NCBI RefSeq assembly: GCF_029030725.1 | Contig: NZ_CP113162.1 | Location: forward strand, 2,478,501-2,542,500 | From: [Pseudomonas] carboxydohydrogena | Lineage (GTDB): Bacteria > Pseudomonadota > Alphaproteobacteria > Rhizobiales > Xanthobacteraceae | Reading direction: 5' to 3' | DNA: 64,000 nt | Part shown: positions 1 to 8,874 of the stretch, in pieces | Numbering within the stretch: position 1 is the first letter of the stretch | Layout of the letters: every line of letters begins with the position of its first letter | The notes under the pieces: model-generated | What the model was told of the DNA's origin: nothing | Database searches by the model: none | What the model saw: only the letters and a program-made list of their open reading frames with translations | Made by a program: the position numbers and the translations under genes

Positions 1-1333
1 ACCAGCTCTCCGAATGCGGCGTGGCGCCATGATCGGCGGCCCTGGCGCTGTCGAGGCCGCCCATCGTCAGCGAACCGGCAACCACCAGCGCGAGCGCCGC
101 GGCAACCTTGCCGGACTTGGCCAGCACATCGTCGGCGATCGAGTTCGGCAACGGCCGCGTGGTCTCGATCCGCGACAGCACCGGCAGCACGATCAGGAAG
201 TAGGCGAAATAGATCACCGTCAGCACGCGGCCGGCGATGACATAGATGCCTTCCGGCGGCTGCGCGCCGAGATAGCCGAGGCCGATGCAGGTCGCGACGA
301 AGATCCAGAAGAACTGCTTGGCGAGCGGACGATACTTCGACGAGCGCACCTTGCAGCTATCGAGCCACGGCAGGAACGCCAGCACGATGATCGCGCCGAA
401 CATCGCGATGACGCCGCCGAGCTTGCTCGGGATCGAACGCAGGATCGCGTAGAACGGCAGGTAGTACCATTCCGGCACGATGTGCGCGGGCGTCACGGCC
501 GGGTTGGCCTGAATGTAGTTGTCGGGATCGCCGAGGTAGTTCGGGATGTAGAAGATGAACCAGGCGAAGAACAGCAGGAAGCACGCCATGCCGAACGAGT
601 CCTTGACGGTCGCGTACGGCGTGAACGGCACGGTGTCCTTTTCGGTCTTGGCTTCGACGCCGGCCGGATTGTTCTGGCCAGCGACATGCAGCGCCCAGAC
701 GTGCAGGACGACGACGCCCGCGATCACGAACGGCAGCAAATAGTGCAGCGAGAAGAAGCGGTTCAGCGTCGGATTGCCGACCGAATAGCCGCCCCACAGC
801 AGCGTCACGATGCTGTCGCCGACGTAAGGGATCGCCGAGAACAGGTTGGTGATGACGGTGGCGCCCCAGAAGCTCATCTGGCCCCACGGCAGCACGTAGC
901 CCATGAAGCCCGTGGCCATCATCAACAGGTAGATGATGACGCCGAGAATCCAGAGGATTTCGCGCGGCGCCTTGTACGACCCGTAATACAGGCCGCGGAA
1001 CATGTGGATGTAGACGGCGATGAAGAACATCGACGCGCCGTTGGAGTGGATGTAGCGCAACAGCCAGCCGTAATTGACGTCGCGGACGATCAGTTCGACG
1101 GACTTGAAGGCGTAATCGACATGCGGGGTGTAGTGCATCGCGAGGATGACGCCGGTGATGATCTGCACAGCGAGCATCATCGAAAGGATGGCGCCGAACG
1201 TCCACCAGTAGTTCAGGTTGCGCGGCGTCGGATAGGCAATGAACGACGAATGAATGAGGCCGCCGATCGGCAGGCGTTGCTCAATCCACTTCAAGGCTGG
1301 ATTTTGCGGGTTATAGGTAGAGGGTCCGCTCAT
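1..1333 (-). CDS. fbcH: Fused cytochrome b/c1 precursor of the bc1 complex (partial)
   Basis: Membrane core of ubiquinol:cytochrome c reductase, moving electrons from quinol to cytochrome c. The reading starts at ATG 1333 ([16 protein letters not shown]) and runs off the window edge after about 444 residues. Residues 1 to about 405 are cytochrome b with its hydrophobic helices. They are followed without a stop by [16 protein letters not shown] and [15 protein letters not shown], an internal export signal and the first residues of mature cytochrome c1. This is the fused, post-translationally cleaved arrangement known from Bradyrhizobium and Rhodopseudomonas. It lies 34 nt downstream of the Rieske gene in one operon. 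The c1 haem motif is beyond the window. Confidence 0.95.
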   Translation of the reverse strand, partial: MSGPSTYNPQNPALKWIEQRLPIGGLIHSSFIAYPTPRNLNYWWTFGAILSMMLAVQIITGVILAMHYTPHVDYAFKSVELIVRDVNYGWLLRYIHSNGASMFFIAVYIHMFRGLYYGSYKAPREILWILGVIIYLLMMATGFMGYVLPWGQMSFWGATVITNLFSAIPYVGDSIVTLLWGGYSVGNPTLNRFFSLHYLLPFVIAGVVVLHVWALHVAGQNNPAGVEAKTEKDTVPFTPYATVKDSFGMACFLLFFAWFIFYIPNYLGDPDNYIQANPAVTPAHIVPEWYYLPFYAILRSIPSKLGGVIAMFGAIIVLAFLPWLDSCKVRSSKYRPLAKQFFWIFVATCIGLGYLGAQPPEGIYVIAGRVLTVIYFAYFLIVLPVLSRIETTRPLPNSIADDVLAKSGKVAAALALVVAGSLTMGGLDSARAADHGATPHSESW

Positions 1334-1367
1334 GAGTTGCGATCCTGGAAGGTGGAGGCGACTGACG

Positions 1368-1898
1368 TCAGCCGATTTTGATCTTGGTGTCGGAAACGAA
1401 ATTGTACGGCGGGACGTACAGATTGAGCGGCGCCGGCCCCTGACGGATGCGGCCCGAGGAATCGTACTGCGAACCGTGGCACGGGCAGAAGAAGCCGTCG
1501 TAATTGCCCTCATGCGCGATCGGGATGCAGCCGAGATGGGTGCAGATGCCGATCACGACCAGCCAGTTGTCGTGGCCTTCCTTGACGCGGGACTGGTCGG
1601 TCTGCGGATCGGGCAGGCTCGACACGTTCACCGAGCGCGCCTCCTCGATCTGCTTCTTGGTGCGGTTCATGATGTAGATCGGCTTGCCGCGCCAGAACAC
1701 CTTGATGTCCTGCCCTTCGGCGATCGGCGACAGATCGACCTCGATCGGAGCGCCGGCCGCGATGGTCGAGGCATCGGGATTCATCTGGGAGATCAGCGGC
1801 CAGGCCACGGCGGCCGCGCCGACGACCGCGACCGAACCGGTGGCGACGTAAAGGAAATCACGGCGCGTCGCCGGATGTGCCGAAGAAGAAGCAGTCAC
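1368..1898 (-). CDS. fbcF: Ubiquinol-cytochrome c reductase Rieske iron-sulfur subunit
   Basis: 2Fe-2S subunit of the bc1 complex, anchored in the inner membrane with its cluster domain in the periplasm. It has 176 residues, the usual bacterial length. A twin-arginine motif (RRDFL, residues 12-16) precedes the single membrane anchor at about 17-37, as expected for a Tat-exported Rieske protein. The cluster ligands are CTHLGC at 119-124 and CPCHGS at 138-143, including the two disulfide cysteines. It is first gene of the fbcF-fbcH operon; its promoter must lie in the 269-nt divergent gap shared with trmL. Confidence 0.97.
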   Translation of the reverse strand: MTASSSAHPATRRDFLYVATGSVAVVGAAAVAWPLISQMNPDASTIAAGAPIEVDLSPIAEGQDIKVFWRGKPIYIMNRTKKQIEEARSVNVSSLPDPQTDQSRVKEGHDNWLVVIGICTHLGCIPIAHEGNYDGFFCPCHGSQYDSSGRIRQGPAPLNLYVPPYNFVSDTKIKIG

Positions 1899-2167
1899 GT
1901 TTGCAAACCCTTTCCGAACTGCAACCGTCCGACGAACCCATGGATTGCGCGGACGAACGCGCCGGAAACGTCAGTCGGTGCCCGCGGCCCTCGCGGGGGC
2001 AGAACCCACTTGTCCTGCTCAGCCGGGCAGAACAGATGATCTAGAATCGATCTATTGGCACCCTTGATGATTGAGCGCAAGCCCGGTATCGGCTCCCGCT
2101 CGTGCGATGCGCAAATTCGGCGCATCGCAGCGGTTTTTACCCCCTTTTTTCCGAGCCCGATCACCCC

Positions 2168-2644
2168 ATGCGGATCGCCCTGTATCAACCGGACATTCCC
2201 CAGAATACCGGGACGATTCTGCGACTCTGCGCGTGTCTTGCGGTCGAGGCGCATATTATAGAGCCCGCAGGCTTCCCGGTGAGCGACCGCCATTTCCGCC
2301 GCGCCGGGATGGATTATCTCGATCAGGTTGCCATATCGCGTCATGTGTCGTGGACCGCGTTTCGTGCATGGCAGCAGGCGGATGGCGGGCGGCTGATGCT
2401 GTTGACCACCAAGGGCGCCACCTCCTATCTGGCGCATCGCTATGAAGATACTGATATTCTTCTGCTGGGCCGGGAAAGCGCGGGCGTGCCGGACGAGGTT
2501 GCCGCGAGCGCGGATCAGAGACTGGTGATCCCGATCGCGGAAGGCATGCGCTCGCTCAATGTCGCCGTCGCCGCCGCGATGGCGCTCGGCGAGGCGCTGC
2601 GGCAGACGCGACATGCTGTCACAAATGGAGACAATGCGCCGTGA
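2168..2644 (+). CDS. trmL: tRNA (cytidine(34)-2'-O)-methyltransferase (SPOUT family)
   Basis: Methylates the ribose of the wobble nucleotide in tRNA-Leu isoacceptors, using S-adenosylmethionine. It has 158 residues, the normal TrmL length, starting at MRIALYQPDIPQNTG, which is the family N-terminus; an in-frame upstream ATG at 2102 adds only non-conserved residues. SPOUT knot motifs are visible as LLGRESAGVP and IPIAEGMRSLNVAVAAAM near the C-terminus. The stop overlaps the GTG start of queE by 4 nt, so the two are translationally coupled. Confidence 0.93.
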   Translation: MRIALYQPDIPQNTGTILRLCACLAVEAHIIEPAGFPVSDRHFRRAGMDYLDQVAISRHVSWTAFRAWQQADGGRLMLLTTKGATSYLAHRYEDTDILLLGRESAGVPDEVAASADQRLVIPIAEGMRSLNVAVAAAMALGEALRQTRHAVTNGDNAP

Positions 2645-3273
2645 GTTACGCGGTGAAGGAAATTTTCCTGACTTTGCAAGGCGAAGGCATGCAGGCCGGA
2701 CGCCCGGCCGTGTTCTGCCGTTTCGCGGGCTGCAATCTGTGGAGCGGCCGCGAGCAGGACCGCGCGGAGGCCGTGTGCCAGTTCTGCGATACCGATTTCG
2801 TCGGCACCGACGGCACGCTCGGCGGACGCTATGCCACCGCCGGCGATCTCGCGGAGCGAATCGCCGCGACATGGGGCGCTGACAGCCGTCATCGATTCGT
2901 GGTGCTGACTGGCGGCGAGCCGATGCTCCAGATCGATGATGCGCTGATCGCAGCACTTCATGCGCGCGGCTTCATGATCGCTGTGGAGACCAACGGCACC
3001 CTGCCCGCCCCGCCCGGCCTCGACTGGATCTGCGTCAGCCCGAAGGCCGACACCGAGCTTGCGATCCGGCAGGGCCACGAGTTGAAGCTGGTCTATCCGC
3101 AGGTACAGAACGCGCCGGAGGATTACACCGCGCTGGCCTTCCAGCATTTTCTGCTGCAACCGATGGACGGGCCTGATCTGGCACAAAATACCGCGCGCGC
3201 AATCGACTATTGTCTGCGCCATCCGCAATGGCGGCTCAGCGTGCAGACCCACAAGACCCTCGGGATCAGGTAA
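2641..3273 (+). CDS. queE: 7-carboxy-7-deazaguanine synthase (radical SAM)
   Basis: Converts 6-carboxy-5,6,7,8-tetrahydropterin to 7-carboxy-7-deazaguanine, the ring contraction step on the way to preQ0 and queuosine. It has 210 residues starting at GTG 2641. The cluster cysteines are C31, C46 and C49, the CX14CX2C spacing that marks QueE among radical SAM enzymes. GGEP follows at about 100. The family start EIFLTLQGEG is intact. It is coupled to trmL by a 4-nt overlap and followed, after a palindromic repeat, by queD, the preceding enzyme of the pathway. Confidence 0.95.
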   Translation: MSYAVKEIFLTLQGEGMQAGRPAVFCRFAGCNLWSGREQDRAEAVCQFCDTDFVGTDGTLGGRYATAGDLAERIAATWGADSRHRFVVLTGGEPMLQIDDALIAALHARGFMIAVETNGTLPAPPGLDWICVSPKADTELAIRQGHELKLVYPQVQNAPEDYTALAFQHFLLQPMDGPDLAQNTARAIDYCLRHPQWRLSVQTHKTLGIR

Positions 3274-3300
3274 TTAGCGAGATGGTCGAGAAGATAAACC

Positions 3301-3394
3301 GTCACCCTGAGGTGCGAGCTCTTGCGAGCCTCGAAGGGCGACGGCGCCATCCTTCGAGGCTCGGCGCAAAAAGCGCCTCGCGCCTCAGGATGAC
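3301..3394. repeat. Palindromic intergenic repeat, family A, copy 1
   Basis: The ends are inverted (GTCACCCTGAGG and CCTCAGGATGAC), with an inner inverted pair around GCCTCGAAGG and CCTTCGAGGC. The element can fold into a long hairpin. It fills the queE-queD gap. Related copies lie at 14477-14585 and 32912-33016. Confidence 0.85.
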
Positions 3395-3425
3395 GAGGCC
3401 GAACGAGTTGAGGTAATTGTTAGCC

Positions 3426-3794
3426 ATGTGGGAACTGACCAAATCCTTTCACTTCGAGGCCGCGCACTCGCTCAAGGGCACGACGCTCGGCGAGAATAGC
3501 GAGGAGATTCACGGCCATTCGTTTCGCGCCGAGGTGACGATTCGCGGCGTGCCCGACCCCGCGACCGGCATGGTGATGGACCTCGGTCTGCTGGAGCGGA
3601 AGATCGCCGACGTGCGCAAGGCGCTCGACCACAAATTTCTCAACAAGATCGAGGCGATCGGCCTGCCGACGCTGGAGAACCTGTCGCGCTACATCTGGGA
3701 CAATGTGCAGGGCGCGGGCGACGTCACGCGCGTCAGCATCCATCGCGACAGTTGCGGCGAGAGCTGCACCTATTTCGGGCCCCAATCAAAATGA
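3426..3794 (+). CDS. queD: 6-carboxytetrahydropterin synthase-like protein (PTPS/QueD family)
   Basis: T-fold enzyme that turns 7,8-dihydroneopterin triphosphate into 6-carboxytetrahydropterin, the substrate of QueE. It has 122 residues. The zinc ligands are H14 (EAAHSL), H29 and H31 (IHGHSF). The catalytic Cys normally four residues before HGH is absent: Ser25 is there, followed by two Glu. Two other cysteines sit near the C-terminus (SCGESC). ATG 3426 was chosen; a TTG at 3417 would be only 3 nt from GAGG. The neighbourhood (queE upstream, hemF 10 nt downstream) supports the role, but the missing Cys leaves some doubt about the exact reaction. Confidence 0.85.
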   Translation: MWELTKSFHFEAAHSLKGTTLGENSEEIHGHSFRAEVTIRGVPDPATGMVMDLGLLERKIADVRKALDHKFLNKIEAIGLPTLENLSRYIWDNVQGAGDVTRVSIHRDSCGESCTYFGPQSK

Positions 3795-3804
3795 CGGATT
3801 GAAC

Positions 3805-4692
3805 ATGGACGCTTCCCTGCTCGACAGCCGCAAGACCTCCGCCCGCGCATGGTTCGAAAAGCTGCGCGACGACATCTGCGTCTCGTTCGAGCAGTTGGAG
3901 GACGAGGCCCCCGCCTCGCTCTATGGCGATCAGGCGGGACGCTTCACGCGCAAGCCGTGGGAGCGCACCGACCACACCGGCGCGCCGGGCGGCGGCGGCG
4001 TGATGTCGATGATGCGCGGGCGGCTGTTCGAGAAAGTCGGCGTGCACTGCTCGACCGTGTTCGGCGAATTCGCCCCCGAATTTCGCGCGCAGATTCCCGG
4101 CGCTTCAGACGATCCACGGTTCTGGGCCTCGGGCATTTCGCTGATCGCACACCCATGGAATCCGAACGTGCCCGCCGTGCACATGAACACCCGCTTCGTC
4201 GTCACCACCAGGCGCTGGTTCGGCGGCGGCGCGGACCTGACCCCGGTGCTCGACCGGCGGCGGACTCAGGAAGACCTCGATACCGTCTCCTTCCATGAAG
4301 CCTTCCGCAAGGCTTGCCATGCCCATACGGCGGTCGCGCCCTACGACAAGTTCAAGAAGTGGTGCGACGACTATTTCTTTCTCGCCCACCGCAAGGAGCC
4401 GCGCGGCATCGGCGGCATCTTCTACGACTGGCTGGAGTCCGGCGACTGGAATGCCGATTTCGCCTTCACCCAGGATGTCGGCCGCGCCTTTGCGGCGATC
4501 TATCCCGAACTGGTGCGGCGCAACTTCGAGGCCTCCTGGCAGGCCGCCGACCGCGAGGAGCAGTTGATCCGGCGCGGGCGCTACGTCGAATTCAATCTGC
4601 TCTACGACCGTGGCACCATTTTCGGGCTGAAGACCGGGGGCAATGTGGAGTCGATTCTGTCTTCCATGCCGCCCGAGGTTAAGTGGCCGTAA
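3805..4692 (+). CDS. hemF: Oxygen-dependent coproporphyrinogen III oxidase
   Basis: Cytoplasmic enzyme that decarboxylates two propionates of coproporphyrinogen III to vinyl groups using O2, late in haem synthesis. It has 295 residues, the family length, starting at [10 protein letters not shown]. Conserved stretches include the [11 protein letters not shown] region, [17 protein letters not shown], a [12 protein letters not shown] segment and [13 protein letters not shown] near the end. It starts 10 nt after queD and may share its transcript. A 9-bp hairpin without a T-run follows the stop. Confidence 0.96.
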   Translation: MDASLLDSRKTSARAWFEKLRDDICVSFEQLEDEAPASLYGDQAGRFTRKPWERTDHTGAPGGGGVMSMMRGRLFEKVGVHCSTVFGEFAPEFRAQIPGASDDPRFWASGISLIAHPWNPNVPAVHMNTRFVVTTRRWFGGGADLTPVLDRRRTQEDLDTVSFHEAFRKACHAHTAVAPYDKFKKWCDDYFFLAHRKEPRGIGGIFYDWLESGDWNADFAFTQDVGRAFAAIYPELVRRNFEASWQAADREEQLIRRGRYVEFNLLYDRGTIFGLKTGGNVESILSSMPPEVKWP

Positions 4693-4701
4693 ACCACGGT
4701 T

Positions 4702-4735
4702 CCTGCGGGCTTTGCTGTCCACTGTGGCCCGCAGG
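4702..4735 (+). terminator. Hairpin after hemF, possible weak terminator
   Basis: Perfect 9-bp inverted repeat CCTGCGGGC / GCCCGCAGG with a 16-nt loop just after the hemF stop. There is no T-run, so termination is uncertain. Confidence 0.35.
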
Positions 4736-4806
4736 CTACATCCGGCCCGCCCGGAATCCGGTAGCTTTTGATCGAATTCATGCCGTCATCGGGTTTGGGG
4801 ATTTTC

Positions 4807-6237
4807 ATGAAAAAGTTTCTGCTGGGCACCGTGGCCCTGATCGCTCTGGGCAGCGCCGCCAACGCGGCCGATCTCGCGGCCCGCTACACCAAGGCGCCGG
4901 TCGTGGCGCCGGTGTCGAACTGGACCGGCTTCTACGTCAGCGGCGGTTTCGGCTACGGCCTGATGTCATCCGACCAGCACTCCACGACAGCCGGTGTTGC
5001 CACCTCGCTCGACAGCCGCATGGGCGGACGCGGTTATTTCGGCACCGTCGGTCTCGGCTACGACTACCAGCTCACCCCGGCCTGGGTGGTCGGCGTGTTC
5101 GGCGATGCGCAGTTCGGCGACATTCGCGGCAGCCTGGTCGATATTGCTGCACCCGCCATCTCGGGCCGCCTGAAGAACGACGCGAACTACGCCGCCGGCG
5201 CACGCCTCGGCTATCTGGTCGCGCCGAACGTGCTGTCCTACGTCAACGCCGGTTACAGCTACGGCCAGTTCAAGGGCTCAACTTTCTCTGACGGCGTCAC
5301 CGCCATCGGCAAGTCGCATCGTGACGGCTGGTTCATCGGCGGCGGCGTCGAGAACGACCTGAACTTCTTCGGCATCAAGGCGCCGGGCTGGTTCATGAAG
5401 ACCGAATACCGCGTCACCGAATATGACCGGAAGAACAGCCTGTATAACGACGGCAGCGGCAACGGCATCTCCTTCAAGCCCTACGTGCAGACGGTATCGA
5501 CCTCGCTGGTCTATCGCTTCAACTCTCATGTGACGCCGGGTGCCAGCGCCGGTACGCCGTTCTACACCAAGGCGGCCCGTTCCCCCGCCTACAACTGGAC
5601 CGGCTTCTATCTCGCTGGCGGCGGCGGCTACGGCCAGATGTCGTCCGATCAGCACACCGTCGATCTCACGACCGGCGCCAACGGCCTCGACACCCGCGCG
5701 GGCGGCCGTGGTTACTTCGGCACGATCGGCGGCGGTTACGACTGGCAGATCAACCCGACCTGGGTGGTCGGCGTGTTCGGCGACGCCCAGTTCGGCGATA
5801 TCCGCGGCTCGCTGGCGGATGCGGCGGCTGGCGTGACCGGCCGTCTGAAGAACGACACCAACTATGCCGCCGGTGCGCGCCTCGGCTATCTGATCTCGCC
5901 GAACGCCCTGTCCTACGTCAACGTTGGCTACAGCCACGCCGACTTCAAGAGCGTCGCGTTCAGCGATGGCACGTCTATCGGCAAGTCGCATCGCGATGGC
6001 TGGTTCATCGGCGGCGGCGTCGAGAACGACCTCAACCTTCTGGGCATCCATGCGCCGGGCTGGTTCATGAAGACCGAATACCGCGTGGCCGAATACGACC
6101 ACAAGACCAGCCAGGTCTTCGATGCCGCAGGTGTTGCGACGACCGGTGGCGTCGCCTTCAAGCCTTACGTGCAGACGGTCTCGACCTCGCTGGTCTATCG
6201 CTTCAACTGGGGTAGCCCGGTCGTCGCGAAGTACTGA
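4807..6237 (+). CDS. Outer-membrane beta-barrel protein with two tandem barrel units
   Basis: Secreted outer-membrane protein of 476 residues starting MKKFLLGTVALIALG; the signal peptide ends at about ANA20. It holds two homologous units of the Omp25/Omp31-like barrel family. Unit 1 runs from NWTGFY at 38-43 to LVYRFN near 235; unit 2 from NWTGFY at 263-268 to VYRFN near 468. Each repeats VVGVFGDAQFGDIRGSL, NYAAGARLGYL, GKSHRDGWFIGGGVENDLN and APGWFMKTEYRV. The linker repeats the post-signal YTKA motif, as if a whole mature gene had been duplicated in frame. Single-unit relatives are about 200-280 residues. The biological role is unknown. Confidence 0.9.
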   Translation: MKKFLLGTVALIALGSAANAADLAARYTKAPVVAPVSNWTGFYVSGGFGYGLMSSDQHSTTAGVATSLDSRMGGRGYFGTVGLGYDYQLTPAWVVGVFGDAQFGDIRGSLVDIAAPAISGRLKNDANYAAGARLGYLVAPNVLSYVNAGYSYGQFKGSTFSDGVTAIGKSHRDGWFIGGGVENDLNFFGIKAPGWFMKTEYRVTEYDRKNSLYNDGSGNGISFKPYVQTVSTSLVYRFNSHVTPGASAGTPFYTKAARSPAYNWTGFYLAGGGGYGQMSSDQHTVDLTTGANGLDTRAGGRGYFGTIGGGYDWQINPTWVVGVFGDAQFGDIRGSLADAAAGVTGRLKNDTNYAAGARLGYLISPNALSYVNVGYSHADFKSVAFSDGTSIGKSHRDGWFIGGGVENDLNLLGIHAPGWFMKTEYRVAEYDHKTSQVFDAAGVATTGGVAFKPYVQTVSTSLVYRFNWGSPVVAKY

Positions 6238-6260
6238 TCCGGCTCACACGAGCTGAAACA

Positions 6261-6294
6261 AAAAGCCCCGGAGCGATGCTCCGGGGCTTTTTTG
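6261..6294 (+). terminator. Rho-independent terminator after the double-barrel gene
   Basis: 14-bp stem AAAAGCCCCGGAGC / GCTCCGGGGCTTTT with loop GAT, followed by a T-rich run. Confidence 0.92.
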
Positions 6295-6383
6295 TTTTGC
6301 ATTCCATCATTCCGCCACCCGTGATTTGTCGCGCCGTCACACCATCCTGCTAGGCATGGCTGTACTCAAACGGGAGACAGGCC

Positions 6384-6611
6384 ATGACACTGAAAGCGGG
6401 CGATATCGCCATTCTCAAATCGGGCGGACAGCCTCTGACGGTGGTCGCGGTCGAGGGCGAAAAGGCCGAGTGTCTCTGGATGGGTGCCGAAGGCGATCTG
6501 TTCCGGGAAACGCTTCCGGCCATCGCGCTCGAAATCGTCGAAATCGACCGGCCGGATGACGACGAGGATGAAGATGAAGATGAAGATGAAGATGAGGACG
6601 ATGCGGCCTGA
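6384..6611 (+). CDS. DUF2158 (YodC-like) small protein with acidic tail
   Basis: 75-residue protein. Residues 1-56 match the DUF2158 pattern (KAGDIAILKSGGQPLTV, then ECLWM), a small beta-rich domain of unknown function. After residue 57 comes a run of alternating Asp and Glu encoded by GATGAA hexamers, ending DDAA. The tail makes the protein strongly acidic. The start is ATG 6384, preceded by GGGAGACAGGCC. It is convergent with cca, whose stop is 33 nt away, and seems to be a single-gene unit. Confidence 0.8.
   Translation: MTLKAGDIAILKSGGQPLTVVAVEGEKAECLWMGAEGDLFRETLPAIALEIVEIDRPDDDEDEDEDEDEDEDDAA
6567..6596 (+). repeat. Hexanucleotide microsatellite in coding sequence
   Basis: Four perfect GATGAA units and one GATGAG encode a DE dipeptide run. 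A change in unit number would keep the frame and alter only tail length. Confidence 0.9.
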
Positions 6612-6644
6612 CCAGCGCGAATCCGCTTCACGCGGGGGAATCCC

Positions 6645-7910
6645 TCAAAGCCGGTGATCGTGCCGGAAGCGTTCCAGCGTCTGCTCGGCGATCGCGGCAA
6701 CGCTTGCGGCGTCGAGCGGAAAATTCGCCGCCAGCCACGCATCTTCCGCGAGCGTCAGGACGTGGCCGAGCGCCGGGCCTTCCTTCAACCCGCGCGCGAT
6801 GAAATCCGCCGCTTTCAGCGGGAAAGTTGGCGCGCTCCAGCGCCGCGTCAGCGTGGCGAGTTCGCGCCAGCGCGGCGCCACGAAATCCCGGCCCGCCCGC
6901 GCCCATGCCAGCATGACGCGCTCGGTGTAACGGTCCGGACCGAGGCGATAGACGCGGCGGCGCGCCACTTCATCGTCCATCTGCCGCATCCGCCACCAGC
7001 GATGCCCCATGGAGTCCAGCCGCTTCGTTTCCGCATTCGACAGACGCAGCCGCACCGACAACCGCTTGGCATCCTCCGGCGTCGCCACCGTCAGCGCGCC
7101 GAGGCGGCGGATCGCATCGGCGGCGAAGCCGAGCATCCGCTCCGCCTCGACCATGTTGGCGAACGAACCATGATAACTGACGCCCGCGGTGATGCGGCCA
7201 AGCAGGCCGCCATCCTCCATTGCGATCAGCGCGTCCGCAGCGCCCTTCGCCACCACAAGCTTGAGAATTTCCATCCGGAGCCGCTCCGCCGACAGCGCGG
7301 CGAGCCCCTCGCGCGCGGCGATGCAGGCATCGACAGCGGCGCGATCCGGCTCGCCCTGCCCGTAAGCGGCGTGGATGCGGAAGAAACGCAGGATGCGCAG
7401 AAAGTCTTCCGAGATGCGCCGCGCCGGATCGCCGATGAAGCGCACGCGGCGCGCCTCGATGTCGGCGAGACCCCCGACATGGTCGTGCACCACACCGTCG
7501 GCGGACAGCGACAGGCCGTTGATGGTGAAATCGCGGCGCTGCGCATCCCGCACCCAGTCGCGGCCGAACGCGACCTTCGCTTTACGGCCGAAGGTCTCGA
7601 TGTCCTCGCGCAGCGTCGTGACTTCGATGGGCGTGCCCTCGATCACCAGCGTCACGGTGCCGTGCTCGATCCCGGTCGGAACGCATTTGATCCGCGCGGC
7701 GCGCGCGCGGCGCACCACTTCATCCGGCAACGCCGTGGTCGCGACATCGATCTCGCCGACCGGCAGGTTGAGGAGCGCGTTGCGCACCGCGCCGCCGACG
7801 ATGCGTGCTTCTTCTCCATTGGCGTTCAGAAGCGCGAGCGCCCGCGCCGCGGGGCCGGATGTCAGCCAGGCTGCGATGATCGTCGCGGTCGGGGTGGCGC
7901 GCCCGGTCAT
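6645..7910 (-). CDS. cca: CCA tRNA nucleotidyltransferase / poly(A) polymerase family
   Basis: Adds or repairs the 3' CCA end of tRNAs. It has 421 residues. The nucleotidyltransferase head is at about 28-60 (GGAVRNALL, then GEIDVATTALP), RRDFTINGL at about 130 and the EDFLRILRFFR segment at about 170, followed by the helical RNA-binding region. The first acidic residue of the usual DxD metal pair is Glu (EID) and VRD reads VRN, both conservative departures. It is last in a run of genes overlapping by 4 nt, so translational coupling is likely. Long C-terminal helices are typical of the alphaproteobacterial form. Confidence 0.9.
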   Translation of the reverse strand: MTGRATPTATIIAAWLTSGPAARALALLNANGEEARIVGGAVRNALLNLPVGEIDVATTALPDEVVRRARAARIKCVPTGIEHGTVTLVIEGTPIEVTTLREDIETFGRKAKVAFGRDWVRDAQRRDFTINGLSLSADGVVHDHVGGLADIEARRVRFIGDPARRISEDFLRILRFFRIHAAYGQGEPDRAAVDACIAAREGLAALSAERLRMEILKLVVAKGAADALIAMEDGGLLGRITAGVSYHGSFANMVEAERMLGFAADAIRRLGALTVATPEDAKRLSVRLRLSNAETKRLDSMGHRWWRMRQMDDEVARRRVYRLGPDRYTERVMLAWARAGRDFVAPRWRELATLTRRWSAPTFPLKAADFIARGLKEGPALGHVLTLAEDAWLAANFPLDAASVAAIAEQTLERFRHDHRL

Positions 7911-8170
7911 TTATCGGACCCCGGAATGAACTTGCCGTTCTCGACGCGCGCCGGCGTATAGGTCGTGTCCGGCGACGCGCCGGAGAAATTTGCCAGCAGT
8001 ACGAGGCTCAGGATCACCAGCAGGCACGCGCCCATGCTCAATCCCAAAACGATGCGCGCCGGCCAGGATGAACGATTCAGCACCTCGCGGCGGCTTGCGA
8101 ATACGAACAGCGCATAGGCAGCGAACGGAATCAGGAAAATCCCGATTTCGGTCAGCAGCGGTCGGATCAT
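7907..8170 (-). CDS. DUF6111 family small membrane protein
   Basis: 87-residue protein with two predicted membrane helices, at about 9-25 (IGIFLIPFAAYALFVFA) and 39-62 (ARIVLGLSMGACLLVILSLVLL), and a short polar C-terminal tail. It matches the small DUF6111 family found in alphaproteobacteria between Nudix and cca genes. No function is known. It overlaps both neighbours by 4 nt (start in the Nudix gene, stop in cca), which suggests fixed stoichiometry or coupled translation. Confidence 0.8.
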   Translation of the reverse strand: MIRPLLTEIGIFLIPFAAYALFVFASRREVLNRSSWPARIVLGLSMGACLLVILSLVLLANFSGASPDTTYTPARVENGKFIPGSDK

Positions 8171-8874
8171 GACGTGTAGATCCGCTCATACAGCACACGC
8201 AGCATGCCGGCCGTCGCGCCCCAGATATAGCGCTGCTCATACGGCATCTCGTAAAAATACCGAAGCTTTCCGCGATATTCCTTGGTGCCCTGCTTGTGGT
8301 TCGCGGGGTCCATCAGGAATGCGAGCGGCACCTCGAACGCATCATCCACTTCCTCGGTGTTGATGGTGAGATCGAAGCCGGGGCGAATCCGCGCCAGCGT
8401 CGGCAGGATGCGGAAGCCGAAGCTCGTGGAGTAGACATCGAGATAGCCGACCGGCTCGATGAAATCGCGCGTCAGCCCGACTTCCTCCTTCGCCTCGCGC
8501 AGCGCCGCGTCCATCGGCGAGGCATCCTGCGGGTCGATCTTGCCGCCGGGAAACGAAATCTGTCCGGGATGATCGGCGAGATGCCCCGCGCGCGTGGTGA
8601 GCAGGACGGACGGCTGTTCGTGTTCGACGATCCCGATCAGCACCGCCGCCTGCCGGATCGGTTTCTCGCGCGCGACGATCTCCAGCATCCAGTCGGTGCC
8701 GCGGTCGCCGGTCCTGGCGACGATGCTCGGATCGGACAATGCGGGAGGCACATCGAAATTCAATTGCGCGCGGGCGCGCTTGAAGAATTCCGCCGATCCC
8801 ATGTCGATCGAAGCGCGGTGCGGAACCGGAAGCGCGTGGGCACCCGCCTTGTCTTTCAGAAAGCTGTCGTTCAA
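8167..8874 (-). CDS. CoA pyrophosphatase-type Nudix hydrolase
   Basis: Probably cleaves coenzyme A or related dinucleotide pyrophosphates (NudL/YeaB subfamily). It has 235 residues. The Nudix box is complete: GKIDPQDASPMDAALREAKEEVGL at about 113-136, preceded by HPGQISFPGG, which marks the CoA pyrophosphatase subgroup. The N-terminal 70 residues are an extension common in rhizobial members. It overlaps the DUF1285 gene and DUF6111 gene by 4 nt each. Substrate assignment rests on the family motif only. Confidence 0.9.
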   Translation of the reverse strand: MNDSFLKDKAGAHALPVPHRASIDMGSAEFFKRARAQLNFDVPPALSDPSIVARTGDRGTDWMLEIVAREKPIRQAAVLIGIVEHEQPSVLLTTRAGHLADHPGQISFPGGKIDPQDASPMDAALREAKEEVGLTRDFIEPVGYLDVYSTSFGFRILPTLARIRPGFDLTINTEEVDDAFEVPLAFLMDPANHKQGTKEYRGKLRYFYEMPYEQRYIWGATAGMLRVLYERIYTS

